This document shows positions 12,850 through 24,372 of a DNA stretch of 64,000 nt, one piece after another. Within the stretch, counting starts at the first letter, position 1; each line of letters begins with the position of its first letter. The stretch is taken from NCBI GenBank assembly GCA_021521415.1, contig JAIQDT010000108.1, positions 137,501 through 201,500 on the forward strand. The letters run 5' to 3'. The notes under the pieces were generated by a model. The model searched no databases. It was not told where the DNA came from and saw only the letters and a program-made list of their open reading frames with translations. The DNA comes from Bidens hawaiensis. Lineage: Eukaryota > Streptophyta > Magnoliopsida > Asterales > Asteraceae. A program made the position numbers and the translations under genes.

Positions 12850-13015
12850 TATTCTCACGCGCAGATGTGATATGCGTGAGCATATGCGATGCGCCATGCG
12901 CAGATGTGATATGCGCGAGCATACGTGATGCGTGAGCATATGCAATATGCGTGAGCATATGTGATGCGTGAGCATATGTGATGCGGTGGCGCATGCATAT
13001 GCTCACGCATGCGTG
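12850..13015. repeat. Minisatellite of GATATGCGTGAGCATATG units
   Basis: Short imperfect units of ~20-30 bp built on the partly self-complementary core GCATATGC/GTGAGCATATG. Inverted copies near 12985-13010 could fold into hairpins. Confidence 0.7.
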
Positions 13016-13129
13016 ATGGCTCGCGCATGTATGTTTTACTTCGTTTTATTTTTAGTTTGATGTCAATATAATGTTATCATATTGCTCAAATTAATAAAGG
13101 GAAGTGTGAAACATGTATGCAAAAATCAA

Positions 13130-13625
13130 AATCAGGCTCGCACATGCATGGCGGCGGAGTCGTGACTCGCGGGCGAACCGCGGTGGCGCATAACTTGGCA
13201 GTGCGCATGCACGGCGGCGGGGCGGTGACTCGCGGGCGCGCATGCATGGCGGAGAGTTGCGTGCGCATGCATGGAGGCGAGTTGCGCACATGCATGGTGT
13301 TGGAGTCTTCTACGTAAAACCAAGAGCACGGAGTCGTCTTTCGAACTCACATGGTGGTTTCCGCGGGCGCGCATGTATGGCTGCGGATTGAGAATCCGCG
13401 GGCGCGCGTGCATGGCGGCGGAATGGTGACCCGCTGGCGAACATGCATGGTGACAGTCTTTTGAGCAAAACCCACATGGTGGTTTCCGCGGTGGTTTTCG
13501 CGGGCGCTCACGCATGTCGGCGGAATGGTGACCCACTGGTGAGCATGCATGGTGGCAGTCTTCTGCACAAAACCCACATGGTGGCAGTCTTTTGCGCAAA
13601 ACCCACATGGTGGTTTCCGCGGTGG
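13130..13625. repeat. Minisatellite of ATGCATGGCGGCGG / CCCACATGGTGG units
   Basis: Two interleaved unit types, one around GCGCATGCATGGCGGCGG and one around AAAACCCACATGGTGG, repeat irregularly. It is the third minisatellite block of the same element and shares its GCATGCATGG core with the first. Confidence 0.7.
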
Positions 13626-14028
13626 CGGAATTTTTCCGAGACTGTTAACTTTAGTTGCTCTAGTGGTGATGGAGGAGCACCGATGTACACAGCCTGTTAT
13701 TCTTTTGTGCATTCCTTTTTGCTCCCAATTTTCTGCTTTGTGGCCATAGATCTAGGACTTATTCCAGCATTGAACACTGAAAAATCAGATATGGATCCGG
13801 CACCCATTGTGTGTGAACGCAGATCTGCGTCACTCCAGAAACACAGATCTGGAATCATCTTTTAGATCTATGGATCTTTTTGAGCTTTAATAGAACAAAT
13901 CTTGAAGCATCTTTTCTGTAAACTTCCAGATCTGGATTTTTCTTGGGAGAAAATGGATGAACAGATCTGAATAATGGATGAACCGATCCGAGAACCGAGA
14001 CGAAAATCGAAGGGTAGCTCGTTACCGT

Positions 14029-14045
14029 CCTACGGATGGCGCCAA
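14029..14045 (-). promoter_or_regulatory. Primer binding site of the LARD-like element
   Basis: On the minus strand the LTR end ...TTTTGACA is followed directly by TTGGCGCCATCCGTAGG. The first 14 bases are identical to the PBS of the Tat-like element at 18250-27792. Confidence 0.75.
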
Positions 14046-14454
14046 TGTCAAAACATGAAATGAATCTAACCTGATCCATGACGATGTTTCCACGGATTTC
14101 GAGATGAACGAGCCACGTCTTGATCTTCTTCTCCGGTTGCTTGAGATCTGCGATGGCCTTTCGGGGGTGTGGAGGTGACTGCTAAGAAATCTTGAGGATC
14201 TCTTGTTTACAGACACAAAAAATGGTTATGGTGGTGGCTCTTATTGAGCATGACCCTTTAATAAGGAGGTGGAGACCTCCTTATATAGAGAGCCTCATGG
14301 CCACCATCATGGTACCCTAATGGGCCTAGCCCAGTTAGGGTTACCTCCACAAAACCCCCTCAGCCCAATAACATTGTATTAGTCCATATAATAAAATAAG
14401 CCAAACATAATAAGTTTAGGGTCGTAAAACCAGGTTTAGTACCATACCTCTACA
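14046..14454 (-). repeat. 5' LTR of the LARD-like element
   Basis: A 409-bp LTR followed by the GTGAG target duplication. It differs from its partner at about 8 positions by eye. Confidence 0.88.
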
Positions 14455-14459
14455 GTGAG

Positions 14460-15449
14460 CATATAGTATTTCACTTGTGTGTCTATTTACTATATGCCCT
14501 TTTATTTGTTGCTAATATAATCCTCTCATAGCTTAACTATATGTTGATCGATGGTATACCACAATTATTATTATTATTAGTACTCTTCTATGTTGTAGGT
14601 TTATGATTCCCCTAGTCACATTTTACACGCAAGAGGGTATTTTAAAGCCGGGAGAGTCTCCGCAATAGCAACTTCTTATCCTTTATAAGTTTATAATACA
14701 GATTTTCCATTCTCTCACCCTCCCCAACTCTATTAGTAGCTTTTGCCACAACTAAAATCCACACCAAAACTCAAAAATAAACCTAACATCACATAGTTGT
14801 CTTTTAGATGGGGCGTCACACCAAGCCAGTAGAAAACAAAAGCGAAAACAAACCAAGAGATATCTTAGAAACGACATCAAGCATCTTAAAATGTCACAAC
14901 TACTTGTAAATTAGGATTATCCAAGGACCAAACCAAACATAGCCAACTCGGTCTAGTCTTCAGTCTTCACACCCACGTTTTCAAACGCTTCACTCGTAGG
15001 ACTGGTTCACCGTTCATTCAGAGGGCCCAATTCACCCCCCGACCTGGACGAGACATTAACCAAATCCGTTGAAATCCATCAAATCTACACAATATACTTT
15101 CATTGAAGTTTTCACTTTTCATACGTATATACATATACAATTGAATGGATTTTGTGCTTCCACGGTTCCACTCATCTTGTCTTATGTGCCAGCAACCGGA
15201 CCACATGATAACTTTTGACTTATAAATCTACCCATAAAAGCTCGGCCCGAAAACAGTTCATCACATATTATGTCGATGCCATAAATGTCAATTACAGGTT
15301 TACAACCACATTCTTTAAGATAACAGAATAACATTACATGTAAGTAACTTGATACATTTTTATTGAAATTTGACAGCGCATAACATGAAGTAAAAACGCA
15401 CGTTCATGATGGAACATATAGATAATGCAAACGATATAAACTTTACCGC
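14460..15449. other. Intergenic DNA
   Basis: No gene was recognised. The part nearest 15449 is probably the 3' untranslated region of the minus-strand PET100-like gene. Confidence 0.45.
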
Positions 15450-15764
15450 TCATGATTGTGTGCCTCGTTTGCGGGCTAGTTCACGGGCCATTTCTCTTAG
15501 TTCCTCTGGTGATTGCGGTCTCGGTCCCTCGGGAGGGTACACAACATATTGTCGCTTCATACCAGATACAAATGACTCATAACACTGATACAAAGATTAA
15601 AATGCTGAAATGTAACAATAATAATATATACTTACCCCGCCCATGAATTTGTGAAGATTCTTAGTATCATTGGCGAAGAAATACATAAGCCCGATTGGAA
15701 CCGTAACGTAGACGGCGAACTTTACAAACTCCAAAACGCCTTTAGATGTACCCAAGGATGTCAT
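15450..15764 (-). CDS. PET100: Small PET100-like cytochrome c oxidase assembly protein
   Basis: A two-exon gene too short for a simple ORF scan. Exon 1 runs 15764-15636 (43 codons, MTSLGTSKGVLEFVKF...LHKFMGG) and ends at GTAAGT. Exon 2 runs 15554-15450 (RQYVVYPPEGPRPQSPEEL...RKRGTQS, stop TGA). The product is 77 residues: a short N-terminus, one membrane span (~12-31, VKFAVYVTVPIGLMYFF) and a charged helical tail. Membrane span, then PPE, then an Arg/Glu-rich helix is the plan of PET100, which helps assemble complex IV at the inner mitochondrial membrane. Other AG sites (TATCAG, TTATGAG) would add in-frame residues before MKRQY; the chosen AG joins MGG to RQYVVYPP, as I recall for plant homologues. 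The gene call is firmer than the name. Confidence 0.7.
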
Positions 15765-16445
15765 CGTCAACGTCTTCGAAAACTGGAATCAAATTCATTC
15801 AACTTATATCGAGTTCGTTCTTTTAACACTCGATCAAAATCCTAACAGTGCAATGCATGCAAAACTCCTAAAATGGGTCAAAACGGGCCGTTTTAGAAAA
15901 TATCAGTCCGGGTCAATGGGTTCGGGTGGAAACGGATATCAAGGACTAGAAATAATATTTGCAGTTTTTGAACGACAATAAGTGTAGTAACTATATCTAA
16001 TAACCGACACACATGATGTATGTGTCAGATTCAAAGCAAATCAAGTGCATACACAGAGGTAGATTGATCTTGATGACAAGTATGAATGTATGATAATTTA
16101 AACTTGACATAAAATAATAAAGTGATATCAGTTGCTAAAAATTAAGAACATAATTAACCCATTTAACAATTAAAATTAATCTGAGTGATGGGTTTTCACT
16201 TAAAGATTCCCGATGCCAAGTTTCTAAAAATCTTTCTTCAGTTTTAATTGAAGAAAACAATAGGTTTTTCATCTGGTATAATAATCTTATCTCAAAATTA
16301 AGAGGTGCTACTGTAATGACTTAAGAACTGTAACTAGGGGAATAATAATATTAAAGAAATTAGTAACCTGATTCACGACGGATTGCCGGTGATTCAAATG
16401 GTAGGTCTCGTCAGCGACAATCTGAGAACTGTTCTTACCTCATTT
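15765..16445 (-). promoter_or_regulatory. Probable leader and 5'-UTR intron of the PET100-like gene
   Basis: On the minus strand a possible untranslated exon near 16440-16371 ends GAATCAG|GTTACT. Candidate acceptors (GTTAG near 15843, TTCCAG near 15785) lie shortly before the ATG. No other coding sequence was seen. Confidence 0.35.
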
Positions 16446-18244
16446 TAGTTCTACCCGGCCCATCTTGTTTATCGGGTCAGCCCAAAGTTTATATCAAAAG
16501 TCCACTTCAACCTGAATCTAAAGTGTGTGGATCTGAATTGCCAGGCTCAGGCCCAGTACAAGATGCATGAGTATCTCATCTGAATTGCCAATCCGGGTTT
16601 CTAAAACGTTGGGTGAGCAATGTGTCAAGCCTGGCCCGGTGGGTGACTGGAACCGGATTGGCTGATAATACTACTGACGACTAAGAGGTGTCGGTCCAGG
16701 TTTCTTTTTCAGACTGGTTTGGTTTGGTTGGGTTGGGTTCGCAACTAGGTTCAGATAGGACCGAATATTGGATTCTGTTGGGCTAGTAATGTAGGCTGAA
16801 ACATAATTTATTGGGCCAGTATTAACCCCGGCTGAAGTGAAACAAAAAGTAGTATGGATTATGGAATAGGATAATTTGTAATATCACAACTTGTGGTTCA
16901 CTACTACTCACTTGAGATTTTTTTTACCAACTAAATTCTATAATGTCCTCCTTAAAAGTCGTTAATCAGGTCACTTTTTGATCATTACTCGACGTGATTT
17001 TTAACTAATCGAATTTTGTCACGTGTCCAAAAAACACCGTTTGAAGCCAAAAAGATCTATCGGAAGCCAAAATTAATCACGCCGAGCGCCTAAATAATCC
17101 AGTCGGCTCTGACATTTTTATTTTTAAAATCTAGCCGCCCAACGATTTTATAACTTGTATTTAAATATGGTTGGTTAAAAACATATAAAGTAATAATTAG
17201 AAAGGGATCTGGTAAACAAGTTTTATGGTGTATATTTTTTAGAATAGGTTAATAGGCAGTTTAAATGGACATTTTGGTCATTGTCTCTTTTAAAAGACTA
17301 TTTAACAAAATGGGCATTTTCAAAACTAATTACAAAAGTAAGTAGAAATTTTTTTTGTTATCTTTTATTTAAAAATATCGGATTGTAATAATGAAAAGTA
17401 TAACTTATTGGCCTGTAATAATTCACGCTAACAATTTAGTTGTTGATGGTTCCAACTTTCATTTTCCATGTTTTTCCATACAAAGACAATCATAGTAACA
17501 TAATTATCATAAATTTAGAATTGATTTACCTTTGTTATATTCAGGTTTTGGATTTGTTTTTCCTGGACGTAATGACTTTCAAAGTCTATTAAGCGTTTTA
17601 TTAAATATCCAATGTTCTATTAAGATCGCACTAGGAGGGTCAAATGTATTAGTCTCAACTCTCAACCTTTATGTCACAACTCAAGAAGATTTTTTTATTA
17701 AATATCATCAAAGTCTTTGGTAGAATACAACTTTTAAATAACAAGAAAAATGTTTAATTAATTAAGAAAAGCAGTTCCAGATTATAAATAAAATAATAAT
17801 AAAGGTAAATGAAAAGTTACAAAAATAAAAAATAATTAAGAAAAGCAGTTCCAGATTATAAATAAAATAATAATAAAGGTAAATGATAAGTTACAAAAAT
17901 AAAAAATAATTATAGCCGTACAACATGTATAGTTTTGAATTTCAATGGTGTGGTTATGATTTGTTGTGATGTTATATTGTCCGTCCAAGTCTATTCTCTT
18001 TGATAATTTCAACATAAAGAAAGAGCTGTATGATTTTATTATCAAAAATCGCCATCAAAGTAGATGGGTCACCAAATCTATTCATACATCAGTATATCAA
18101 TCTCACACATTCACACCACTAATTAATAATAAATTTACTTTTTTTTTTGTTTATGTTAATATTTAATGGTTTCAGGTATCATGTAATTAATACCCACCGT
18201 TAGTTATAATTCAGACAAATTAGAGTCACTTTTTTTATTTGTCT
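16446..18244. other. AT-rich intergenic DNA
   Basis: No gene was recognised. It contains the 74-bp tandem duplication at 17762-17909 and ends in the CGTAC target duplication (18245-18249) of the next retroelement. Confidence 0.45.
17762..17909. repeat. 74-bp tandem duplication
   Basis: Two nearly identical 74-bp copies, each starting TTAAGAAAAGCAGTTCCAG, lie end to end. One base difference is visible (GAAAAGTT vs GATAAGTT). Confidence 0.9.
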
Positions 18245-18249
18245 CGTAC

Positions 18250-19229
18250 TGAAAAAACACTAATCGACCCCGGGCATATTACGGATAATATGGGGGTTAA
18301 ATAGATGTTTCCCACGAGGGGTTAGATCCGGCAAAGATGGTTCTTCTGATAACCTGCAAAACAGACACCGTAAGCTCGTCACTGAGAAGGGGGGGGGGGG
18401 GTTCCTCCTTGTGACCACCCTCCGGCGTGAGAATCAGACTAGATTGCTCTTGAATATAAATGTATATTAAGAGATTGCTAGAGCAGATATCAGGTATAAG
18501 ATGTAAGATACAAGATAAGATGAGATGATCATACCATTTGGGGTATTTATTGCCGAAGGTAGGTTTCCAAGAGGGTATAGCCGGCTGAATAGTATTTCTG
18601 TTCTACCAACTGCGGCCTACGCACGTGCCATGCTGGCAGTTGGTGGGTAGGCAGCGGCTGACAATGACCAGGCCTGCTGTGTACTATTCCTTTTCCACCA
18701 ACTGCAGGCTATGCACGTGGTATGACAGGAGTTGGTGAGTAGGTAGCGGCTAATAGTGATACAGTACAAGAGCATGCTGCTCGCCATACTGTTGTCAATG
18801 GGCTGTCGTATCTCTGGTCAGATCTTTTGCCCATACCTCGTCAGGTACAGTACAAAAGATCTTCCAGTATCGTACGGACTGGCTCATTTGGGCGGGAGTA
18901 TTCCCCCTCCCGCCTTTGTGCGGGATTGTTCCCGGCTTTGCTCATTCCTTCAGGTGACTACTGAATTATTGAGAGCTAAGTGCCTTGTGCGTGTAGCCTT
19001 GCTGCGCGGGTGGCCTTCCCTGATGGCTTGTATCCGCAGCTGCGGGAACAGGCGGAGTACTTCACCATTGGGAGGCATTTCCTGCGGGAACAGCTTGCGT
19101 ACTGCGCGTAAGGACGTCACGTCTCTGAGCATGGTGGGTCCTGCGGATCCAGTTGGTTTCTGCGCAGACGTCTCTCTTCAAGGTGAGTCCTGCGGGTCCA
19201 ACTGGGCTCTGCTGGGACCTACCTCTTCA
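18250..19229 (-). repeat. 3' LTR of the Tat-like element
   Basis: A 980-bp LTR (TG...CA). It holds a poly-G run near 18389 and a pair of related ~45-bp segments (CCAACTGC...GGCTATGCACGTGG type, near 18605 and 18698). Confidence 0.88.
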
Positions 19230-19609
19230 AGTCCCCCCAGTCCAATGTTCTTCTCATGAATGTTTAATAAAGTGAGGTGAACTTTTGGACTTAAGCAAAG
19301 GGTTTTGAAAAGGGTTTAGTTTTAAGGTTTTCCATGGGGATTCTTCCCGCGGAAGTCCTTATGTCACTTGCAGAAATTCCCGACTTTCCTGCTTGATCTT
19401 TGGGTATGATGCGGGTAGGTCTGTAACCTCCTCGCAAGTCAGGAGCGTTGAGTCCCACTTGTGTGGATTCTCCATGAGGTTTTGGTAGTTTTGAACATAG
19501 TGATCAATTATGTTAAAACCACCAATTCCATCTTGGAGCTTCAAACAATGTAGTTCTCGACGTTCCCGCTATGCGGGGATGTTATTCCCGTTTCCGCAAG
19601 CATTGCCCA

Positions 19610-19910
19610 GAAGATCCTTCTTGGTTTCAATTCCTTGCAGAGTGCTAGGTATGTGAAGGGTTTTGCCTTGACACTGTACCCGCACTCGTCTTACGGTTAC
19701 TTTACTTCCAAGGTATTCCTGGCGTCAATTCCCTGCGGGTGCTAAGTATGTGAAGGGTTTTGCCTTAACACTGTACCCGCACCCGTCTTATAGTTACTTG
19801 GTCGCCGAGGTATTCTTGGCTTCAATTCCCTGCAGGTGCTAAGTATGTGAAGGGTTTTGCCTTAACACTGTACCCGCACCTGTCTTACAGTTATTTGGTT
19901 GCCAAGGTAA
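19610..19910. repeat. ~97-bp tandem repeat, about three units
   Basis: Units start near 19638, 19739 and 19836 and share GTATGTGAAGGGTTTTGCC and CACTGTACCCGCAC. They lie between the antisense ORF promoter and the 3' LTR. Confidence 0.85.
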
Positions 19911-20245
19911 GGGGTATTTTCCCGCTTTTGGATCTTTTTGAAATTTTGAAATTCGAAGAGTTGGTGAAATGATAAGAACAGTCCAAACTATTGAAACGTC
20001 GTCCGACGGTTTCTTCTGACCGTGTCAGGACGTGCAGGAAGTTATGGCGACGTGACAGTATATGGTCATTCCAGGCGCTTTTTCAGGCGCGTGGGCGCGA
20101 ATTTTCGGGCGCGTGGCCGCGAAATTACTGGCACGCGTCCTTTCAACAGCTGTTGCCAGCCTGCTTTTTGCCACGTGTCATAGTTTCATTGCACCTGCGA
20201 TTTCTCTCTCTTCCGCATTAAATTCATTGCATTAATTGCGATTAG

Positions 20246-20253
20246 TATATAAA
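20246..20253 (+). promoter_or_regulatory. TATA box of the antisense ORF
   Basis: TATATAAA lies 127-134 bases upstream of the ATG at 20380 and is followed by a pyrimidine-rich leader (TTTCACTTTTCTCTTCATC). It reads on the plus strand, opposite to the element's own transcription. Confidence 0.6.
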
Positions 20254-20379
20254 GGGGGAGAGGATCTTTTGTAATCCACACTTTCACTTTTCTCTTCATC
20301 TTCAAAACGATTTCCGGCGAATACTCACCTTTTCAGTCGAGCATTCTCTTGAAATCGTTCTCTTTTTCATACCTGCAAG

Positions 20380-23114
20380 ATGTCTTCTGCTCACGATCTT
20401 GAGGCTACAGCCCAGGAGGCTGGGGTGTACGCCGAGCACCCGTCATCCACGTCCGACAAGGATGACAAGAGTACTGCTGGCGAGTGCCAGTGTGCTCTGC
20501 CTGTCGATCTATATCAGTACATCGTCAGGAAGTTCATGCTCGAGTCTCTCGAGCCTGAGTTTCCTGAACCTCGTCAGACGGTGTATGATGCCCCCAGAGG
20601 CAAGATCGGGGTATATGCCGCATTCTTTGTCTATGGGAATCTTAGGTTCCCTTTGACAAAGTTTATGTACCGTGTCCTAGAGAGGCACGGTGTACACCTG
20701 ACCGAGGTGCACCCGATGGCGATCGCGAAGATTCGCCACTTCGAGTGGGTGTGCCGGATTCTGGGCATTGAGCCCTTCGTCGACCGCCTGATGACCTTCT
20801 ACTCTTGGAGGTGCATCCAGGGGTGGTATACTCTGATAACCCGGATCAAGGGTTTGAAGATTTGCGCAACCGAGCGCAGTCTTCGTTCATAGAAGCGGGA
20901 GTTCTTTTTTATCTCCGCTCGCGCCATCCCCCTTGCCACGAGATCCTGAGCGCCAGGCGGCCAGGTAAGGCGTTATTCAACCCTCGACCCCTCAATACTG
21001 AAACCTCTGCTGAAATTCCTCTAATCTTATGTTCTGATGAGGAATCCGCAGATGGTCCTCCGTTGGTGCGGAAGAAGAAGGCTGCCGGCGGGAAGGGGAA
21101 GGCGAAGGTGGCCTCCACTGCCGATCCGGTGCCTCGGCCTGATTCAGAGACCGAGAGCGAGGAGGTGGCGGGGAACCCCGGTGGTGATAAGACCACTGCT
21201 CCGGAGGCTGCGACGACTGTCACCTCCGGAGAGCCCAGGATGACAACGGTGAGCGGCGTGAAGAGGCTGGCTCCATCGGGTTCATCCCCGCCTGTCCGCA
21301 CTTTTAGGCTCAAGAAAACCCGTAAGTACAAACTTTATTTTTAACTTCATAGCTTTCCATCATTAATACTTATCTTCTTTGTGCAGGCGTGGATGCTGCC
21401 GCATTCCAGGGTGGAGCGGGGAGGAGTACCTCCGGACCCATGACGGTAGGCTTGGTCAGCCTACCTGAGGCGACGACCCAGGCGGCTGCGCCTGCTTCCG
21501 TTGGTTCAGTTGCTCACCCAGTTGAGCCAACTGTTCCAACTACGATGACATCACAGCCGGCTGTCAGTGCCATATTCACCGCATCTTTCACTGAGCCGGC
21601 GGTTACTTTTTCTGCGGACTCCGCAGCGGCGACCACGGTTGTGAGTTCACCTACGGTGAGTTCACCTCCGTTGGTTTCTACTACCGCGGCGGCCTTCACT
21701 ATGCCTCCTCCGTCATCGGCAACGACGGCCGATCCTTCAGGTATGCATGGGCTTCTCGCCAACCTCTGCCTCCTTCCCATCTACCTGACCTCTTGGACGG
21801 ATTTCCCTTGGGTTCAGGTGATGGGTTTGGCGGCTATCGGCCTGTTGTTGACCCTACAGGTGCGTAGGGTTCTTTGGCCTCTTTTTTTTTTTTTTTTTTT
21901 TTATATATCATCTTTTCCTAACTGCTTTTTGTTTTTTGCAGTGTCGGATTCCAATGAAGTGTATGTTCCACGATGGAACATCCGCCGAGGAACAACCCTT
22001 CGCACACCTGTGGAGTGCGTGGAGTGGGCTCGTCACGCAGCTCTCAGTGGTGCGTTGGGGGAAGCCATGGCTAGCTACCAGGAGGGTAGGCTAACCAATG
22101 AGCTTCGGGTTCTCCTGGCCCGGATGCAGCCGCGCGTCGAGCTGCTTTGTCGTGAAAACGACAAGTTAAAAGCAGCTCGTGTCCAAGAAGTAGCTCAGGC
22201 GCGGGCTGTCCAGGAGGAGAATAGGAGGCTCTCCGGCGCTGCTGCGGAGAAGGAGAAGGCGTTCAAGGCCCTTGAAGTTGAAGTTCAGGCCCGTCTCGAG
22301 GCCCGTTCCAAGGCTGCCCAAGCTGTTAACGAACAGCTTCGGCTGGCTAAGGAAACTGCTCGGAACGCAACTGAAAGGGCCACCAAGGCTGAAGCTGTTG
22401 CTGAGCCTCTACGCCTCGAGAATGAGGAACTTAAAGCCAAACTAGAGGCGCTCCAACAGGCTCATGATGCCTTGGCGATGGAAGACGCGAAGAAGCTCCA
22501 AGAGATCCTAGACCAGAGGGGGGTGCTTGACCAGACTGAGCGGAAGCTAAAGGGCGTTGAAGAGGCTGCGGCTAAAGAAGTGTTGCTTGCTAACCTCAAC
22601 AAAAGTGAAGCCGAACGCGCCCGTACCCAAGCTCAAGCTGCCCTCCAGGAAGCTCTGGTTACCAAGGAATGGCTTCTTCGAGAAGCGTTGTCTCAGGTAA
22701 GCTTAACTTCATAATGTCTTTACGCTTTTCTTTGTAAATAGAAAAGGTTTTGATACTTGTATTTTTTCTTTTTTGTAGGTTGTGCATCGGGTCTTCACGG
22801 ATACGTCTTATGACGATGCTATGAGCGCAGCCCTCAACGCTTCTCATGAGGATGGGGAAAAGGCCGGCTTCCTGCTTGGTCTAGGGTTCGTTGAGAAAGG
22901 CATCCCGCCTTCCAACTTCCCTTTATTTGATGTGGATACTGAAGCTGTATACGACCAAGCAGTGAATCAGTATGCCGCCTTCCCGCATCCGGTGGTGGAG
23001 AAGGTAAACGAAGTTGCCGCTGCTGATGATGGGCTAGCTATCCTCAAAGCTTTCCTTGAACCGCCACACTCTACTGATGGTGCGGGTCCAAGTGGTAGTG
23101 GTCCTGAGGCTTGA
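20380..23114 (+). pseudogene. Antisense ORF (aORF) of the Tat-like element, PF04195-type, broken
   Basis: The N-terminal part (DLYQYIVRKFMLESL, GVYAAFFVYGNLRFPL, HFEWVCRILGIEPFVDR) matches the 'putative gypsy type transposon' domain PF04195 found in Tat antisense ORFs. Frame 1 meets a TAG at 20890-20892 but then reads KREFFFISARAIP, so the stop probably replaced a Trp codon. Coding then passes to another frame (PGKALFNPRPL, DEESADGPP), which suggests an internal deletion. Introns: 21322-21386 (phase 1); one ending at 21941 (donor 21856 in one frame, or 21741 in the other, so a 1-base shift is likely); 22697-22778 (phase 0). The fourth part is a long Ala/Glu/Lys-rich coiled coil (~22090-22690). 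The last exon (22779-23114) ends GPSGSGPEA. Its function is unknown in all Tat elements. Confidence 0.8.
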
Positions 23115-23296
23115 TCTTGAAGATCCCTTTCCACCATTAGAGTAGATTTTTATTTGTATAGCTTTTTTTGTATGCGGGTATGTACCCAGCAATCTTTGTA
23201 ATAATTGAATTTCGATGGAATAAAGATTATTTGCCAATCCCTTGCCTTGTTTATTTCACGCATATTCTGATGTAACTTAGCAATTTCTTTAGTACT

Positions 23297-24065
23297 TAGA
23301 TAATTTAACTTTTCAACGTGGTAGATAATAAGTTAAAGTTTTGCGTCCTCTTTCATGATTGTGCGGATAAGACCGTCACTTGCACTTAGTAGGATGGCTA
23401 AACTTTACCTATATCTGACCTGCGTGGAAGTTTTCCTCATCTTTTCCTTTGAAATTTTCTAAGTGTTTAGAATAAGTTAACCTTTGAACGTGGTAGATAA
23501 TAGGTTGAAGTTTTGCTTCCTCGTTCGTGATTGTGCGGGTAAGACCGTCACTTGCACTTAGTAGGATGGCTAAACTTTACCTATATCTGACCTGCGTGGA
23601 GGTTTTCCTCATCCTTTTGTTAGAAATTTTCTAAAGTATTTTGAATAAGTTAACCGCGGTTGTCAATAGGTTCGGTTTCCTCTCATGATTTGTGCGGTTA
23701 GGACCGGCACTTTCATTTAGTGGGATGACCAAAGGTTACCTATGACTGACCTGCGTGAAGGTTTACCGTTTTTTGGGTTTATGCGGGTTTTGCCGCCTTC
23801 CCCACGCAACGACTTTCTACATAATTATGCGGTGAGTACCGGCATCAGTGTTGAATAAATTAACCGTTCGACGCGCGGTTGTTAATAGGTTAAGTGTTCA
23901 GTTTCCTCTATCATGATTCGTGCGGATAGACCGGCACTTTCATTTAGTGGGATGACTGAACTTTACCTTTAACTGACATGCGTGAAGGTTTGCCGTTTTT
24001 TGGGTTTATGCGGGTTTTGCCGCCTTCCCCACGCAACGACTTTCCCCGTAATTATGCGGTGAAAA
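23297..24065. repeat. ~170-210-bp tandem repeat, four diverged units
   Basis: Units begin near 23297, 23466, 23640 and 23851. Each holds AATAAGTTAAC-like, GTGCGGATAAGACCG-like and CTGACCTGCGTG-like segments. They fill the space between the end of the antisense ORF and the end of gag. Confidence 0.8.
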
Positions 24066-24372
24066 CTGGCATATTCGTGTGGAAAGTTCATAAGTATAAA
24101 TGTAAAATCATCAGCGTCGATATTCTAAGGAGAATCATTTCCATTAGAAGTGGCTCTGGGCCTTTTCTTTACAAATTTGGAATTGATCTACATGCAAACT
24201 GTGTAATTGAGCTCCCTTCCATGTTGTTGGGATGGGAGTGCCATCGAGCCGATATGCACCTGGTTCGGGATCTCGTTGTTTACGCAGTATGTAGTCTCCG
24301 GCATTGAAGCTGCAATTTTATTCGTGTTTTCCCCAGCTGGGGTTCTACACGCATCAGCCTGCTCAGCGTTCA

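Larger units (their letters stand above)
11003..14454 (-). mobile_element. Non-coding LTR retrotransposon (LARD-like)
   Basis: Two 409-bp LTRs (11003-11411 and 14046-14454), each TG...CA, bound a 2.6-kb interior. The whole is flanked by the 5-bp duplication GTGAG (10998-11002 and 14455-14459). I count about 8 LTR differences (~98% identity), so insertion is recent. The orientation is minus: the PBS (TTGGCGCCATCCGT) abuts the right LTR, a G-rich tract (TTGGGGGG) abuts the left, and TATATAA in the LTR reads on the minus strand. No gag or pol is seen. The interior is largely minisatellite. It must be moved by enzymes supplied in trans. Confidence 0.88.

Noticed and set aside
11655..13712. Many overlapping ORFs (up to 158 residues) rich in MHARS/CMRAQ or MHGG-type repeats
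   Set aside because: They are six-frame translations of GC-rich minisatellites inside a non-coding retroelement; both strands are open for the same reason.
18756..19259. 167-residue ORF in the LTR, repeated at 27319-27963
   Set aside because: Lies wholly in LTR sequence, extends past the LTR end into unrelated flank in one copy, and has no domain.
20909..21331. 140-residue minus-strand ORF within the antisense gene
   Set aside because: Shadow of the GC-rich plus-strand coding exon.
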